Shown: positions 26,861 through 35,697, counted from the first letter of the stretch. The stretch: DNA of 64,000 bases from Flavihumibacter fluminis (GCF_021491375.1 NZ_JAKEVY010000005.1:232920-296919); one strand, 5' to 3'. Notes: generated from the sequence alone by a model not told the origin. Numbers and translations: made by a program.

Positions 26861-27145
26861 CTATTTAATAGCCATTCTTTTTCGCTCAATAAAGAAATAA
26901 AACATACCTGCTAAACTGCCAAATAATATAAAAGAAATAATCCATCTGGTTTTCCCATTTCTTGAAATTTGATCTGATTTTATTACTTCAAAAATTGCAG
27001 ATACAATAAATAATAAGTTTGCTAAAAGCCCTATTGCGAGAAAAGATTCTGCAGTTTCCGAATGTGTTATTTTCATGTAAGCTCCTATAATGATAATTAT
27101 AAAACTTGTAATAAAGCTCCATTTTACCATAGTCCCTAATTTCAT
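26861..27145 (-). CDS. small hypothetical membrane protein
   Basis: 94 residues with three hydrophobic segments (about 8-24, 36-54 and 66-86), ending in a basic tail ERKRMAIK. The patterns AIFEVIKSDQISRNGKTRW and GSLAGMFYFFIERKR recur in small Bacteroidota membrane proteins of unknown function. It is part of the packed minus-strand cluster. Confidence 0.6.
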   Translation of the reverse strand: MKLGTMVKWSFITSFIIIIIGAYMKITHSETAESFLAIGLLANLLFIVSAIFEVIKSDQISRNGKTRWIISFILFGSLAGMFYFFIERKRMAIK

Positions 27146-27206
27146 AATTAATCTGTTGTTGATTTGCTTATCAAATTAATCAATGGCTTAAAACTCGCAT
27201 AGCATC

Positions 27207-27737
27207 TTACTTTATCAAAGCTGCTCCATTATATTTTTTAAATTGGGAATATAGATTCGCGCCTAATAATTTCCATTCTATTATACCAGACACATAATAG
27301 TCTAATTTTGTATTATTATCAGTAGTATGAACTTCGATTATTGATGGATTCCATTTGGTTCCACTTATAAATCCTGTTGTCCATGAACTGCCTCTAATTG
27401 GAATAGGTTCCTCAGTTTTCACACCCTTCCCGTACGTTATGCTCAATTCATTTTTTGAAATCCATGTTTTGTCCAATTCTACAATAATGCTTGATATTGT
27501 ATTTCTGTCAACACTATCCGTTGAAACAAAATTCCAGGTTGAGATTTGAGATATTCCTGCATCTTTATTGGATGTATTCTTGTTTGAATTGACAATAAAT
27601 GAAAGAATACCAAATACGAATATAATAGTTGCAAAAAGTCCCGATTTTTCTTTTAAAAGTTTTGTCGCTCTGAGACAGATAAGTATAAAAAATATAAAAA
27701 CACCAATATTCAATAGACCCCAAAAAAGGTAGAGCAT
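27207..27737 (-). CDS. hypothetical membrane-anchored protein
   Basis: 176 residues with two N-terminal hydrophobic segments (about 3-25 and 35-51) and a C-terminal soluble domain of ~115 residues with beta character (WNFVSTDSVDRNTISSIIVE; YYVSGIIEWKLLGANLYSQF). No family is recognised. It lies 63 bases downstream of the oxidase-like gene. Confidence 0.55.
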   Translation of the reverse strand: MLYLFWGLLNIGVFIFFILICLRATKLLKEKSGLFATIIFVFGILSFIVNSNKNTSNKDAGISQISTWNFVSTDSVDRNTISSIIVELDKTWISKNELSITYGKGVKTEEPIPIRGSSWTTGFISGTKWNPSIIEVHTTDNNTKLDYYVSGIIEWKLLGANLYSQFKKYNGAALIK

Positions 27738-27800
27738 TATTATTTGATGATATGTGATTAGTTCAGTTGGGTTGAAAATTATCCTATAGCTGGATTTATT

Positions 27801-28454
27801 TCATTTTTTATTTCCTATTAGGGATGTACTAAAATTATAAATGAATAATAGTTGAGCAACTATAATTACAATTATTAAGGTTGTAATGAAGCTGTTTTGA
27901 TAATCAATTGGAATCATACCATCTGAATTGCTGTAATCAATATAGCGACGTGGATTATCCACGTATTGTATTTGCTGAAAGGGTAATAGCATATAGCTTA
28001 ATCCCAAAAAGGTTATCCAAAAATGGGCGGATCCCAATCCTTTTTTCATTTTTCTTTTAAATATCTTTTCAAACCTATTATAGATAATTGCAAAAATTAC
28101 AAAGACTATTGCAACAATGAATATGGGGTATGAATAGGATAGCACATAATAGGTATCATGTAAATAAATATCTATGGTAGAATTATTAAAAAATACACCT
28201 TGTATTAATAGCAAGTTTAAGTAGCTAAATGCACCAGCGATAAATAGCATATCAGGTGTAAAGCTGATGTGTTTATCCAGGGCTTTTTTGATCCAAAGTA
28301 TAAATCCTAATGCTAATAATAGTAACAATACAAGTAAAAGGAAACCAATAAATGGATTTAGACCTATTGCTAAATTTTGCTCTAACCAAATTATCGCTAA
28401 TGGAAAAAGTGTAAATAATACGGAAAGAATTAAGAGAATAAGTATTTTTTTCAC
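27801..28454 (-). CDS. membrane protein resembling the C-terminal helices of cytochrome oxidase subunit I
   Basis: 217 residues with about six hydrophobic segments; the start is a GTG at 28454. Three stretches line up in order with subunit I of haem-copper oxidases. LHDTYYV (98-104) matches the start of helix X, LGSAHFWITFLG (140-151) matches LGxxHFWxTFxG, and PRRYIDY (168-174) matches MPRRYxDYPD. However, the helix X histidines that bind the two haems (AHFH in the family) are replaced by SYSY at 106-109. It cannot be a catalytic oxidase subunit. Role unknown. Confidence 0.6.
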   Translation of the reverse strand: MKKILILLILSVLFTLFPLAIIWLEQNLAIGLNPFIGFLLLVLLLLLALGFILWIKKALDKHISFTPDMLFIAGAFSYLNLLLIQGVFFNNSTIDIYLHDTYYVLSYSYPIFIVAIVFVIFAIIYNRFEKIFKRKMKKGLGSAHFWITFLGLSYMLLPFQQIQYVDNPRRYIDYSNSDGMIPIDYQNSFITTLIIVIIVAQLLFIYNFSTSLIGNKK

Positions 28455-28464
28455 CAGGCTGTAT

Positions 28465-28812
28465 TTAACTATCGTACTGCTTGCTATTCCTGGGAGATCC
28501 TAAGACACTTGGATTAAGCATTGTTTCCAGATTTCCTTTTTTCAATAAATCGACTATTGTTTGGTATATACATTCCCTGGTTAATTCTTTTACAAACAGA
28601 TCTGGAGGTATCATGTAAATACATTCCTCATTTTCCTTCTCATCATGTTTAATGGCTGTTTCCAGGAATTTAAAAGTCCAGACATTTATTCCATAATGTC
28701 TTCCATCGGGAAAATCCACAATTACATTGGCGAATTCATTTTCTATGTCCCAATTGCCTGGATCTACTTCTTCAAACTCTAGCCAAAGTTTAAATTGTGA
28801 ATTGTTCATCAT
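28465..28812 (-). CDS. hypothetical small soluble protein
   Basis: 115 residues, acidic, no signal peptide or membrane segment. WLEFEEVDPGNWDIENEFAN, DFPDGRHYGINVWTFKFLE and PPDLFVKELTRECIYQTIVD give an alpha/beta domain. The composition and size recall immunity-type proteins that travel with polymorphic toxins, but no toxin gene is adjacent, so I leave it unassigned. It begins 35 bases after the TonB-domain gene and ends 10 bases before the oxidase-like gene. Confidence 0.55.
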   Translation of the reverse strand: MMNNSQFKLWLEFEEVDPGNWDIENEFANVIVDFPDGRHYGINVWTFKFLETAIKHDEKENEECIYMIPPDLFVKELTRECIYQTIVDLLKKGNLETMLNPSVLGSPRNSKQYDS

Positions 28813-28847
28813 AATTCGTGTTTGAAATCAGACATTTCATTTCGCTT

Positions 28848-29567
28848 TTAGTTTGAGGTATTTCCCATTCCAGAAGAATTCAAATATTTTCTTTCAAAAA
28901 ACATCCTGATTCTGACTGGGTTTCCATTGTAATAAGCAGGTTTCCATTGACCTGAGGTTTTAATGAGCGCTTCAATCATGCTTTTATCATATCCATAAGC
29001 GATACTATTAATGACTACAACGTCTTCAACCTTCCCTTTTTCTGTTATGGTAAAATCAATTCGGAAATAACTTTCACGAAACACATTGTACCCGTTTTTA
29101 TTTTTATCAAGTGTAGAGCCTAAGTTCCCTTTTAGATATCTTGGTGATAATGTATCATTAGCGATGTAAATGGGAATACTATTTTTTTCGCCTATTTGCC
29201 TTAAGGTTGTTGGATTTTGGCATAAATATTCTTCTGATTTAAATTTTATTCTCCGAAATCCCGGAGCGTGTATGGTAAAGGTAGTGTCTGTTAATTCTTC
29301 AATAATATAGTCTTGAAACCCAATTTGTATTTGTTTATCTCTTAAAATATATTTCATATTGTAGTCATCCCAGGCAGGATAAAAACTCATATGAACATCC
29401 TGTTTTGTAAATGTATATCTGGTGTATAATGTATCAGGACCATTATCGTTTCCATATAAGTCTTCACTTTCCACTTTAATCCAACTTTTTATAATTTTAT
29501 TTTTGGATTGTGCAACTGTGGATGTATGAATAAGTATTGCTAATAGCAGGTATAGTATGAATTTCAT
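28848..29567 (-). CDS. exported protein with C-terminal TonB-like domain
   Basis: 239 residues with signal peptide MKFILYLLLAILIHTSTVAQ. Residues ~165-235 form a TonB C-terminal-type domain (RIDFTITEKGKVEDVVVINS, then MIEALIKTSGQWKPAYYNG and PVRIRMFFERK). The N-terminal part is strand-rich, of unknown role. It lacks a membrane anchor and Pro-rich spacer, so it is not a classical TonB energiser; such periplasmic TonB-like proteins are common in this phylum. It is the first gene of the cluster, 126 bases downstream of repeated element A. Confidence 0.7.
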   Translation of the reverse strand: MKFILYLLLAILIHTSTVAQSKNKIIKSWIKVESEDLYGNDNGPDTLYTRYTFTKQDVHMSFYPAWDDYNMKYILRDKQIQIGFQDYIIEELTDTTFTIHAPGFRRIKFKSEEYLCQNPTTLRQIGEKNSIPIYIANDTLSPRYLKGNLGSTLDKNKNGYNVFRESYFRIDFTITEKGKVEDVVVINSIAYGYDKSMIEALIKTSGQWKPAYYNGNPVRIRMFFERKYLNSSGMGNTSN

Positions 29568-29692
29568 AAATAAAATTTGGTATTGCTTTTCAGATGCTAG
29601 CCGTTGAAGTTATTATAGTGGTGAAGGTCTTTTCAACACTTCAACGTAAGATGCATATAAAGGATCTTACTGATTGTAGCTTTCATTTTTTC

Positions 29693-29789
29693 CAATGCTT
29701 CGCCACATGAGTCCCATTGCCGGGAATCACAGGATAAGTTTTTCCAATATATGGATTCTTTATAACCCTTGCAAGCCGTAAAAGCGCAA
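29693..29789 (-). repeat. dispersed intergenic element, copy A
   Basis: About 97 bases sharing a 24/24 identical core (29693-29716) and several further blocks with 61579-61669. The blocks include CCGGGA, CACAGGA, CAATATA, CCTTGCAAG and GCGCAA in the same order. It lies upstream of the TonB-domain gene. The minus strand can be read as a peptide (TYPVIPGNGTHVAKHW), so a remnant of a shared gene end is one explanation; a structured leader is another. Confidence 0.7.
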
Positions 29790-29940
29790 TTGTCGTTCAG
29801 GACGTGTTTTGGTTCGTTCATCCGGGTTTTTTGTCTGTTCGCGAACTTTATTTTTTTGGTTCACAGGAAGGTGCTAAAGTTGTTATTGAATCCTACAGCT
29901 GATACAATCCCTCCATGAAAACTAACTTGACAGATCTGTG

Positions 29941-30028
29941 CTGAGCGGTTCCAAAGCGGTTCACTAACGGTTCACTGACGGTCGCAAAGCGGTGTTAGAG
30001 TGGTCAAACAGTGGTGCCGGAGTGGTCA
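29941..30028 (+). repeat. 11-nt periodic degenerate array A (8 units)
   Basis: Eight consecutive 11-base units with no slip in phase: ctgAGCGGTtc, caaAGCGGTtc, actAACGGTtc, actGACGGTcg, caaAGCGGTgt, tagAGTGGTca, aacAGTGGTgc, cggAGTGGTca. The core is A-R-Y-G-G-T. It lies in the ~540-base gap between the divergent TonB-domain and GH29 genes, ending 83 bases before the GH29 start. Downstream (30031-30092) the sequence is pyrimidine-rich. Confidence 0.8.
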
Positions 30029-30111
30029 ATGGTTAATTTTTTCTCAGTTTTCATCCTTTTCCATAACCCCCTTTCCACCCTTTTATCTTAGTTTCATTTA
30101 AACGATTCAAC

Positions 30112-31569
30112 ATGCCACGTCTTTTGCTCATCTGCTGCCTTTTGCTTTGCAGCCTTCTTTCGCAAGCCCAAAAATTTGATCCCAATTGGGAATCCCTCAA
30201 CAAAAGAGGCATCCCTGCCTGGTTTAACCAGGAAAAATTCGGCATCTTCATTCACTGGGGTGTCTACGCAGTACCTTCTTACGCACCTATCATTCCCAAC
30301 AGTGGCGATAGCTACGCAGAATGGTACTGGTATCGTATCCATAACAAGCAAAAGAACTTCTACGACTTCCATGTCAAAAACTTCGGTTCTCCCTTCGCCT
30401 ACCAGCAGTTTGAATCGATGTTCAAAGCCGAAATGTTCAATCCTGATCAATGGGCAGATCTCTTCAAAAAAGCCGGAGCCCGCTATGTTGTACTCACTTC
30501 CAAACACCACGAGGGCTATACCCTCTGGCCTAATGAACAGGCCGATAAAGCATGGGGCAGACCCTGGAACGCGGTTTCGGGTACCCCTCAACGTGATCTC
30601 CTTGGCGATCTCACCATCGCGGTTAGAAACAAGGGCATGAAAATGGGCTATTATTATTCCCTCTACGAATGGTACAATCCCATCTGGCTCTACGATAAAA
30701 AGAAATACGTGGATGAACATATGTTCCCCCAATTCAAAGATCTTGTGACCCGCTACAAGCCTTCTGTTATTTTCTCTGACGGAGAATGGGATATCAGTTC
30801 AGCTGAATGGAAGAGTCCCGAGTTACTGGCCTGGTTATTCAACGAATCTCCTGTTGCCAAAGAAGTGGTGGTGAACGATCGCTGGGGTAAGGAAACCCGG
30901 GAGCATAATACCGGCGCTACCTATACCACTTCCGAATATGGCAGTGGCAAGGATGCCAGCGTGGTTTGGGAAGAGAACCAGGGTATCGGGCATTCCTATG
31001 GCTACAATCGCAATGAAAATCTCACCGATTATAAATCCAGCGACGAGCTTATTCTCATGCTGATTGATATCGTTTCAAGAGGTGGTAATCTGTTACTGAA
31101 TGTGGGTCCCACTGCCGATGGCCGTATCCCGGTTATCCAGCAACAACGCCTGCTGGATATGGGAGCGTGGTTAAACGTAAATGGTGAAGCGATCTACAGT
31201 ACCACCGCGCATTCAACTCCCTACCAGTGGAGCCTGGGTAAAATGCCCGAAAAGAATGGAGCCGCCTATATGGCCGGTTACAGTATTGCTAAAATGACTG
31301 AGCCACGGAAAGACCAGGCCTATGTAGAAGCTTTTTTCACCCGAAAAGGAAAGGATCTCTATGTGATTCTACCGCGTTATGTGTCCAGCTTTACCCTGCG
31401 CGATCTGCCCATTGCTGCTGGTGCTAAAGTGAGTTACCTGGGTAACGGCAAGACTGTTCCGGTTACCAGAAAAGGCCGGAACCTGGTCATGGATCTGAGC
31501 AAATTCCGGCCGGATGAATTACCATCCAAACATATCGTGCTTAAAATTCAGAACGCCGGATCATTTTAA
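30112..31569 (+). CDS. alpha-L-fucosidase, GH29
   Basis: Exported 485-residue enzyme hydrolysing terminal alpha-L-fucose. Signal peptide MPRLLLICCLLLCSLLSQAQ is followed by the GH29 barrel. Visible landmarks are FGIFIHWGVYAVPSYAP, YVVLTSKHHEGYTLWP, GMKMGYYYSLYEWYNP and VIFSDGEWDIS with the nucleophile Asp, then GGNLLLNVGPTADGRIP. The C-terminal ~90 residues form the beta-sandwich. It is first in the plus-strand glycosidase run and ends 9 bases inside the convergent NlpE/META gene. Confidence 0.93.
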   Translation: MPRLLLICCLLLCSLLSQAQKFDPNWESLNKRGIPAWFNQEKFGIFIHWGVYAVPSYAPIIPNSGDSYAEWYWYRIHNKQKNFYDFHVKNFGSPFAYQQFESMFKAEMFNPDQWADLFKKAGARYVVLTSKHHEGYTLWPNEQADKAWGRPWNAVSGTPQRDLLGDLTIAVRNKGMKMGYYYSLYEWYNPIWLYDKKKYVDEHMFPQFKDLVTRYKPSVIFSDGEWDISSAEWKSPELLAWLFNESPVAKEVVVNDRWGKETREHNTGATYTTSEYGSGKDASVVWEENQGIGHSYGYNRNENLTDYKSSDELILMLIDIVSRGGNLLLNVGPTADGRIPVIQQQRLLDMGAWLNVNGEAIYSTTAHSTPYQWSLGKMPEKNGAAYMAGYSIAKMTEPRKDQAYVEAFFTRKGKDLYVILPRYVSSFTLRDLPIAAGAKVSYLGNGKTVPVTRKGRNLVMDLSKFRPDELPSKHIVLKIQNAGSF

Positions 31570-32328
31570 ATAAACCGCTTCAAACCTAGCCAACGGTGCC
31601 ATCCGGGCTTTGTTGAGTACAAGTTTGTCGCCGTCAAGGTTGTAGTTGTCCGCCATTTCTAGCACTTCCCGGAAACGGTCTTCTACTTCCATATTCGGAC
31701 ATGCCATCAGGGTGCTGGCCATCTTGGTAAAGCGGATGCGATTGTCGGGAAGGATTTCATAACCACCCATCATGTTGTTGCATCCCCCGGTTGCATTGAT
31801 GCGTCTGCCTGCTGTATGCAAAATCATGTGTGGCTCCTTTCGCATATCATCTGTTTTGGTGACAGGCTTGCCATTCAGCTCTACCAGCTTCCAGTATTTT
31901 TCTGTTAGTCCGCTTAGATCTTTAGTGAGCACATACTTGCTTGCCAACTCACCCATAATGCGATTACCGTCCTTATCCAAATGCATCAACTGGTTTTCAC
32001 CCACTTTGAATTTCCCCGGATCTTCCCCGGATAGTTGAATATTCGCCCCATTGGCATCCCAGGTAAAACTTCCGGAACTGGTTATAGGTTCACTGGATTT
32101 TCCCAGGTAGATTCTGGTGAGCGTATAGGTCTTGTCCTTCATGAGCTGAAGGGTAGTTTCAATTCCTTCGCAATCTGCACAGGGCATTACACCTGAATAC
32201 ACACCATCCCAGTCTACGGATGTCATACTGTTGTCTCCCGTTGGAGTGCCTGTACTGGTTGCCGGTGCCTTGCAAGCGAATCCTGCCAGCCATACCGCGG
32301 CCAAAATGGAGTAAGTTTGAAGTCGCAT
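31561..32328 (-). CDS. lipoprotein with NlpE N-terminal and META domains
   Basis: 255-residue lipoprotein: lipobox LAGFAC at residues ~14-19. The NlpE-type domain (YSGVMPCADCEGIETTLQLM, with the CxxC motif) spans ~40-130, followed by a META/HslJ-like domain (KYWKLVELNGKPV; GGCNNMMGGYEI; MACPNMEVEDRF) at ~140-250. NlpE-like proteins act in envelope or copper stress sensing in Proteobacteria; META domains are of unclear function. The ATG at 32328 gives a proper lipoprotein signal. It is antisense to the glycosidase run. Confidence 0.85.
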   Translation of the reverse strand: MRLQTYSILAAVWLAGFACKAPATSTGTPTGDNSMTSVDWDGVYSGVMPCADCEGIETTLQLMKDKTYTLTRIYLGKSSEPITSSGSFTWDANGANIQLSGEDPGKFKVGENQLMHLDKDGNRIMGELASKYVLTKDLSGLTEKYWKLVELNGKPVTKTDDMRKEPHMILHTAGRRINATGGCNNMMGGYEILPDNRIRFTKMASTLMACPNMEVEDRFREVLEMADNYNLDGDKLVLNKARMAPLARFEAVYLK

Positions 32329-32576
32329 AGTATAGTTTTTTATCAATTTATAGATTATGAATGATTTATATTAGTTTTTTATTACATAATTTCGGGCTAT
32401 ATTTTCCGGTACTTAGACTCACAATCTAATGTGATGTTTAATCGGTATAGCGAGGCACCAATTTTATCTACGATCTTCGAAAACCTCGAAGAAAACAATC
32501 CTAACCCAATTGAAGGCAGTAAACGATAGTTGAGGCAGTAGGTCAACTTGTAATCATCAAAAAAAATCAAATCGGT

Positions 32577-33170
32577 ATGAGAAAGAAAATTGTATTGGCT
32601 GTAATCAGCTCCCTTTTTATGGGTCTCTATTCACAGGCCCAGGTGGTGATCAAACCCGCCATTGGTATTAACGCTACGGATTTCTCCAAGGATCCGGGTA
32701 CAGGTGAATTTAAAGGCCGTGTTGGTTACCAGATTGGCGGCTCAGTTGCTATCGGTAAAAAAGTGTATTTCGAGCCTGGTATCTTTTACGTAAAAAAAAC
32801 CACTGAGTTTGTAGACGAAAACACATCCGGACTGGAAGACCAGGATTTCAATATCAGCGGTATTCGCGTACCCCTGACTGTTGGGTTTAATTTACTGGGC
32901 AATGCTGGTTCTCCGGTTAGCCTAAGAGGATTTGGTGGGGTATCGGCTTTTTTCCTCGCAGATATCAAGGACCTGGATAAAGATGATTTCAATACTGCCA
33001 GCTGGGGAACTTACCTCGGACTCGGTGTTGATTTCTCCATTCTTTTCGTGGAAGCTTCCTATGAATGGTCACTCACCAATGTTCAAAAAAATATCGAAAC
33101 AATTGATATAGGTAAATCACGCTCCCTTTTTGCACATGCAGGGGTTCGGATTCCCATCGGTACTAAATAA
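32577..33170 (+). CDS. outer-membrane beta-barrel protein
   Basis: 197-residue exported protein (signal peptide MRKKIVLAVISSLFMGLYSQ). The strand pattern (VVIKPAIGINATDFSKD; VGYQIGGSVAIGKKVYFEPG; LFAHAGVRIPIG) matches porin-family outer-membrane barrels of Bacteroidota (PF13568-like). It lies between GH29 and GH95 and ends with a strong terminator, so it is probably its own unit. Confidence 0.75.
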   Translation: MRKKIVLAVISSLFMGLYSQAQVVIKPAIGINATDFSKDPGTGEFKGRVGYQIGGSVAIGKKVYFEPGIFYVKKTTEFVDENTSGLEDQDFNISGIRVPLTVGFNLLGNAGSPVSLRGFGGVSAFFLADIKDLDKDDFNTASWGTYLGLGVDFSILFVEASYEWSLTNVQKNIETIDIGKSRSLFAHAGVRIPIGTK

Positions 33171-33191
33171 TAAGTGGATTTTGTTCAAAAT

Positions 33192-33224
33192 GGGCAACTG
33201 TTCTTCGGAGCAGTTGCCTATTTT
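33192..33224 (+). terminator. rho-independent terminator with TTCG tetraloop
   Basis: 11-bp stem GGCAACTGTTC / GAGCAGTTGCC (one G-T pair) closed by TTCG, followed by TATTTT. It lies 22 bases after the beta-barrel gene. Confidence 0.9.
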
Positions 33225-33257
33225 AGTTTGTCTCAATTCCCTTATTAACTTCTTGCC

Positions 33258-35609
33258 ATGCGAATCCCTTTCAGCCTATCGTTTTTGCTCCTGGTGAGCA
33301 TCTCCCTGTTTGCACAGGACAGCAGCAAACTGGAACTCTGGTACAAACAACCCGCTGCCAACTGGAATGAAGCCCTGCCGGTAGGTAATGGTCGCCTCGG
33401 TGCGATGGTCTTTGGAAATCCGGTACGCGAGCGCATCCAGCTCAACGAAGAGAGCTTATGGGCTGGCAGTCCGGTTGAAGCCAACGCCGATGCAGCAGCG
33501 CATCTGCCACAACTCCGGAAATTGCTGCTGGATGATTCTATTCAACAGGCTATGGATCTCGCAGAGAAAACCCTTCGGAGTAAACCCATGCGGATCAGAT
33601 CCTACCAGTCGCTGGGTGATCTTTTTATCGACTATTTCCCTACTTCAGATGCCCGGCCCAAACTGGAAAACTATGTGCGCAAGCTCGACCTGGAAACCGG
33701 TATCGCAAGCAGTTCCTATACCATTGAGGGCGTACGGTATCATTCCGAAGTGTTTGCTTCTGCTCCTGCCAATTGCATCGTGATTCGCATTCGCACAGAA
33801 CAACCCAATGCCTTGCATGCAAGAGTATCCCTCAGCCGCGAACAGGATGCTATGGTAGTACCCGATGGTGAAAAAGGCCTCTTACTACAGGGACAAATCC
33901 TCGACCTGCCCGATGAAGATGCTGGTCCGGATGGTCTGCACATGAAATTTGCTGCCAAACTAACTGCCATGCATAGTGGTGGTTCCGTTCAGGCAGTGAA
34001 CAATAGTTTATATGTGAAAGGAGTTTCTGAATTGGTTTTATATCTCACAGCAGCCACCAACTATAATTTGCAACTGCTGGATATGGATCCGGCTATCAAT
34101 CCAACTCAGCGTTGCGATGAGATCCTGAAAGCATTGCCTGCTTCCTTTGAGGGGATCAAGGCAGCACATGTTGAAGATCATGCCAGTTTCTTCAATCGGG
34201 TTGCGTTGAAAATTGGTTCCTCCGCAGCGCGACTAACACCCACGGATGAACGAATTAAAAAAGTCAAAGCCGGAGGGGAGGATATTGATCTCGCAGTGCT
34301 TCAATTTCAATATGGACGTTACCTTCTGATGGGCTCATCGCGCAAGCCTGGTGTACTGCCTGCCAACCTGCAGGGCATTTGGTGTAAGGATATGAATGCT
34401 CCTTGGAATTCCGATTTTCATACCAATATCAATATCCAGATGAACTACTGGCCGGTCGAATCAGCCAATCTTTCTGAAGCCTTTTTACCCCTGTCTGATT
34501 TTGTGGATCTGTTACGCAAACCGGGCAGGGTTACGGCATCGAAAACATTTGGGTCCCGCGGCTGGACAGTCAATCATCTCACCAATCCATTCGGTAGAAC
34601 TGCCATTGCGGATGGCGTGAGCTGGGGCACTTATCCCATTGCAGGTTCCTGGTTGTCCCTGCATTTATGGGAACATTTTTTGTTCACCAGGGATACCGCG
34701 TATCTCAGAGAGAATGCCTGGCCCGTGATGAAAGAATCCGCCGAATTCATGCAGGGATTTTTAATCAAAGACAAACAGGGCTATTGGGTTACGGCTCCTT
34801 CCACCTCTCCTGAAAACGCCTTCAAACTGCCCAATGGAAAAGTATTCGGCCTCACGTATGGTGCTACCATGGATATTCAAATCACCCGGGCATTGTTTGA
34901 AGCCTGCCGCACTGCTTCCTCCATTTTAAAAACCGATAAGAAATTTGCCCGTGCATTGGCAGCCATTGAAAAAGAACTGCCACCGGTTCGCGTGAGTAAA
35001 CGCTATGGCATTGTGCAGGAATGGATTCATGATTACGAAGAATCAGAGCCCGGTCACCGGCATATGAGCCAGCTGTTTGGCCTGTATCCTGCCAACCAGA
35101 TCAACCGCCAGCATCCTGAACTCTTTGCAGCAGCCCGCAGAACCATTGAACGCCGGCTCGAATATGCCAAAGGAGGAACAGGTTCCTATACCGGCTGGAG
35201 TAAATCCTGGATCATCAACTTTTATGCGCGACTCTTTGATGGAGATAAAGCCTGGAGTAACCTGCAGGATATGCAGCGATACCTGACCCTGCCGAATTTA
35301 TTTGATGATCATCCGCCTTTTCAGATTGATGGCAATTTTGGACTCACCGCAGGTATGGCGGAAATGCTGCTGCAATCACATACGGATACCCTGCAACTCC
35401 TGCCAGCATTGCCTGCTGCCTGGCCCAACGGCTCGGTAAAGGGATTGAAAGCAAGAGGTAACCTGATTGTTGATATGGAATGGAAGAATGGCCGGCTGGT
35501 GGAACTGCGACTCCAGGCGGGTGCAGCCTACACTGGGGTGGTGGAAGTTGCGGGCAAAACGAAAAAGCTAAAATTGAAAAAAGGGGAGCAGCTGCAGTGG
35601 CGGCCATAG
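33258..35609 (+). CDS. alpha-L-fucosidase/galactosidase, GH95
   Basis: 783-residue exported enzyme of family GH95, typically 1,2-alpha-L-fucosidase. Signal peptide MRIPFSLSFLLLVSISLFAQ; N-terminal domain WNEALPVGNGRLGAMVFG and IQLNEESLWAGSP. The (alpha/alpha)6 catalytic domain shows TNINIQMNYWPVESANL (the Asn pair), ESEPGHRHMSQLFGLYPANQ (acid region) and IDGNFGLTAGMAEMLLQ. Length is normal. It probably acts in the periplasm on imported oligosaccharides, alongside GH29 and GH3. Confidence 0.93.
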   Translation: MRIPFSLSFLLLVSISLFAQDSSKLELWYKQPAANWNEALPVGNGRLGAMVFGNPVRERIQLNEESLWAGSPVEANADAAAHLPQLRKLLLDDSIQQAMDLAEKTLRSKPMRIRSYQSLGDLFIDYFPTSDARPKLENYVRKLDLETGIASSSYTIEGVRYHSEVFASAPANCIVIRIRTEQPNALHARVSLSREQDAMVVPDGEKGLLLQGQILDLPDEDAGPDGLHMKFAAKLTAMHSGGSVQAVNNSLYVKGVSELVLYLTAATNYNLQLLDMDPAINPTQRCDEILKALPASFEGIKAAHVEDHASFFNRVALKIGSSAARLTPTDERIKKVKAGGEDIDLAVLQFQYGRYLLMGSSRKPGVLPANLQGIWCKDMNAPWNSDFHTNINIQMNYWPVESANLSEAFLPLSDFVDLLRKPGRVTASKTFGSRGWTVNHLTNPFGRTAIADGVSWGTYPIAGSWLSLHLWEHFLFTRDTAYLRENAWPVMKESAEFMQGFLIKDKQGYWVTAPSTSPENAFKLPNGKVFGLTYGATMDIQITRALFEACRTASSILKTDKKFARALAAIEKELPPVRVSKRYGIVQEWIHDYEESEPGHRHMSQLFGLYPANQINRQHPELFAAARRTIERRLEYAKGGTGSYTGWSKSWIINFYARLFDGDKAWSNLQDMQRYLTLPNLFDDHPPFQIDGNFGLTAGMAEMLLQSHTDTLQLLPALPAAWPNGSVKGLKARGNLIVDMEWKNGRLVELRLQAGAAYTGVVEVAGKTKKLKLKKGEQLQWRP

Positions 35610-35666
35610 TTTTCGGCAGGAAGGTTAAAATTTAGGAAGTCTTTCTCCGGCGGCCTATTGCTTAAT

Positions 35667-35682
35667 GCCTCAACTTTGAGGC
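35667..35682. promoter_or_regulatory. 16-bp perfect palindrome upstream of GH3
   Basis: GCCTCAACTTTGAGGC is a perfect dyad (7-bp arms, 2-base centre) 16 bases before the GH3 start. No T tract follows, so a terminator is unlikely; an operator is possible. The segment TTGAGGCAGTA (35676-35686) also occurs at 32530-32540, upstream of the beta-barrel gene. Confidence 0.35.
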
Positions 35683-35697
35683 AGTAACTATTGACGC

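Noticed and set aside
29693..29789. Integron attC site
   Set aside because: I looked for paired core sites (GTTRRRY/RYYYAAC) and strong dyad symmetry; neither is evident, and elements do not separate each gene of the clusters.
29633..29821. 62-codon minus-strand frame across element A (CDSRQWDSCGEAL)
   Set aside because: It runs across the repeated element, has no homologous continuation in copy B beyond the repeat and no credible start signal; better explained by the element itself.
29941..30028. CRISPR array
   Set aside because: Units are 11 bases with no spacers of unique sequence between fixed repeats, and no cas genes are present.
32329..32576. Possible RNA or small gene in the AT-rich gap before the beta-barrel gene
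   Set aside because: No stable hairpin, frame or -33/-7 pair stood out apart from the shared 11-mer at 32530.
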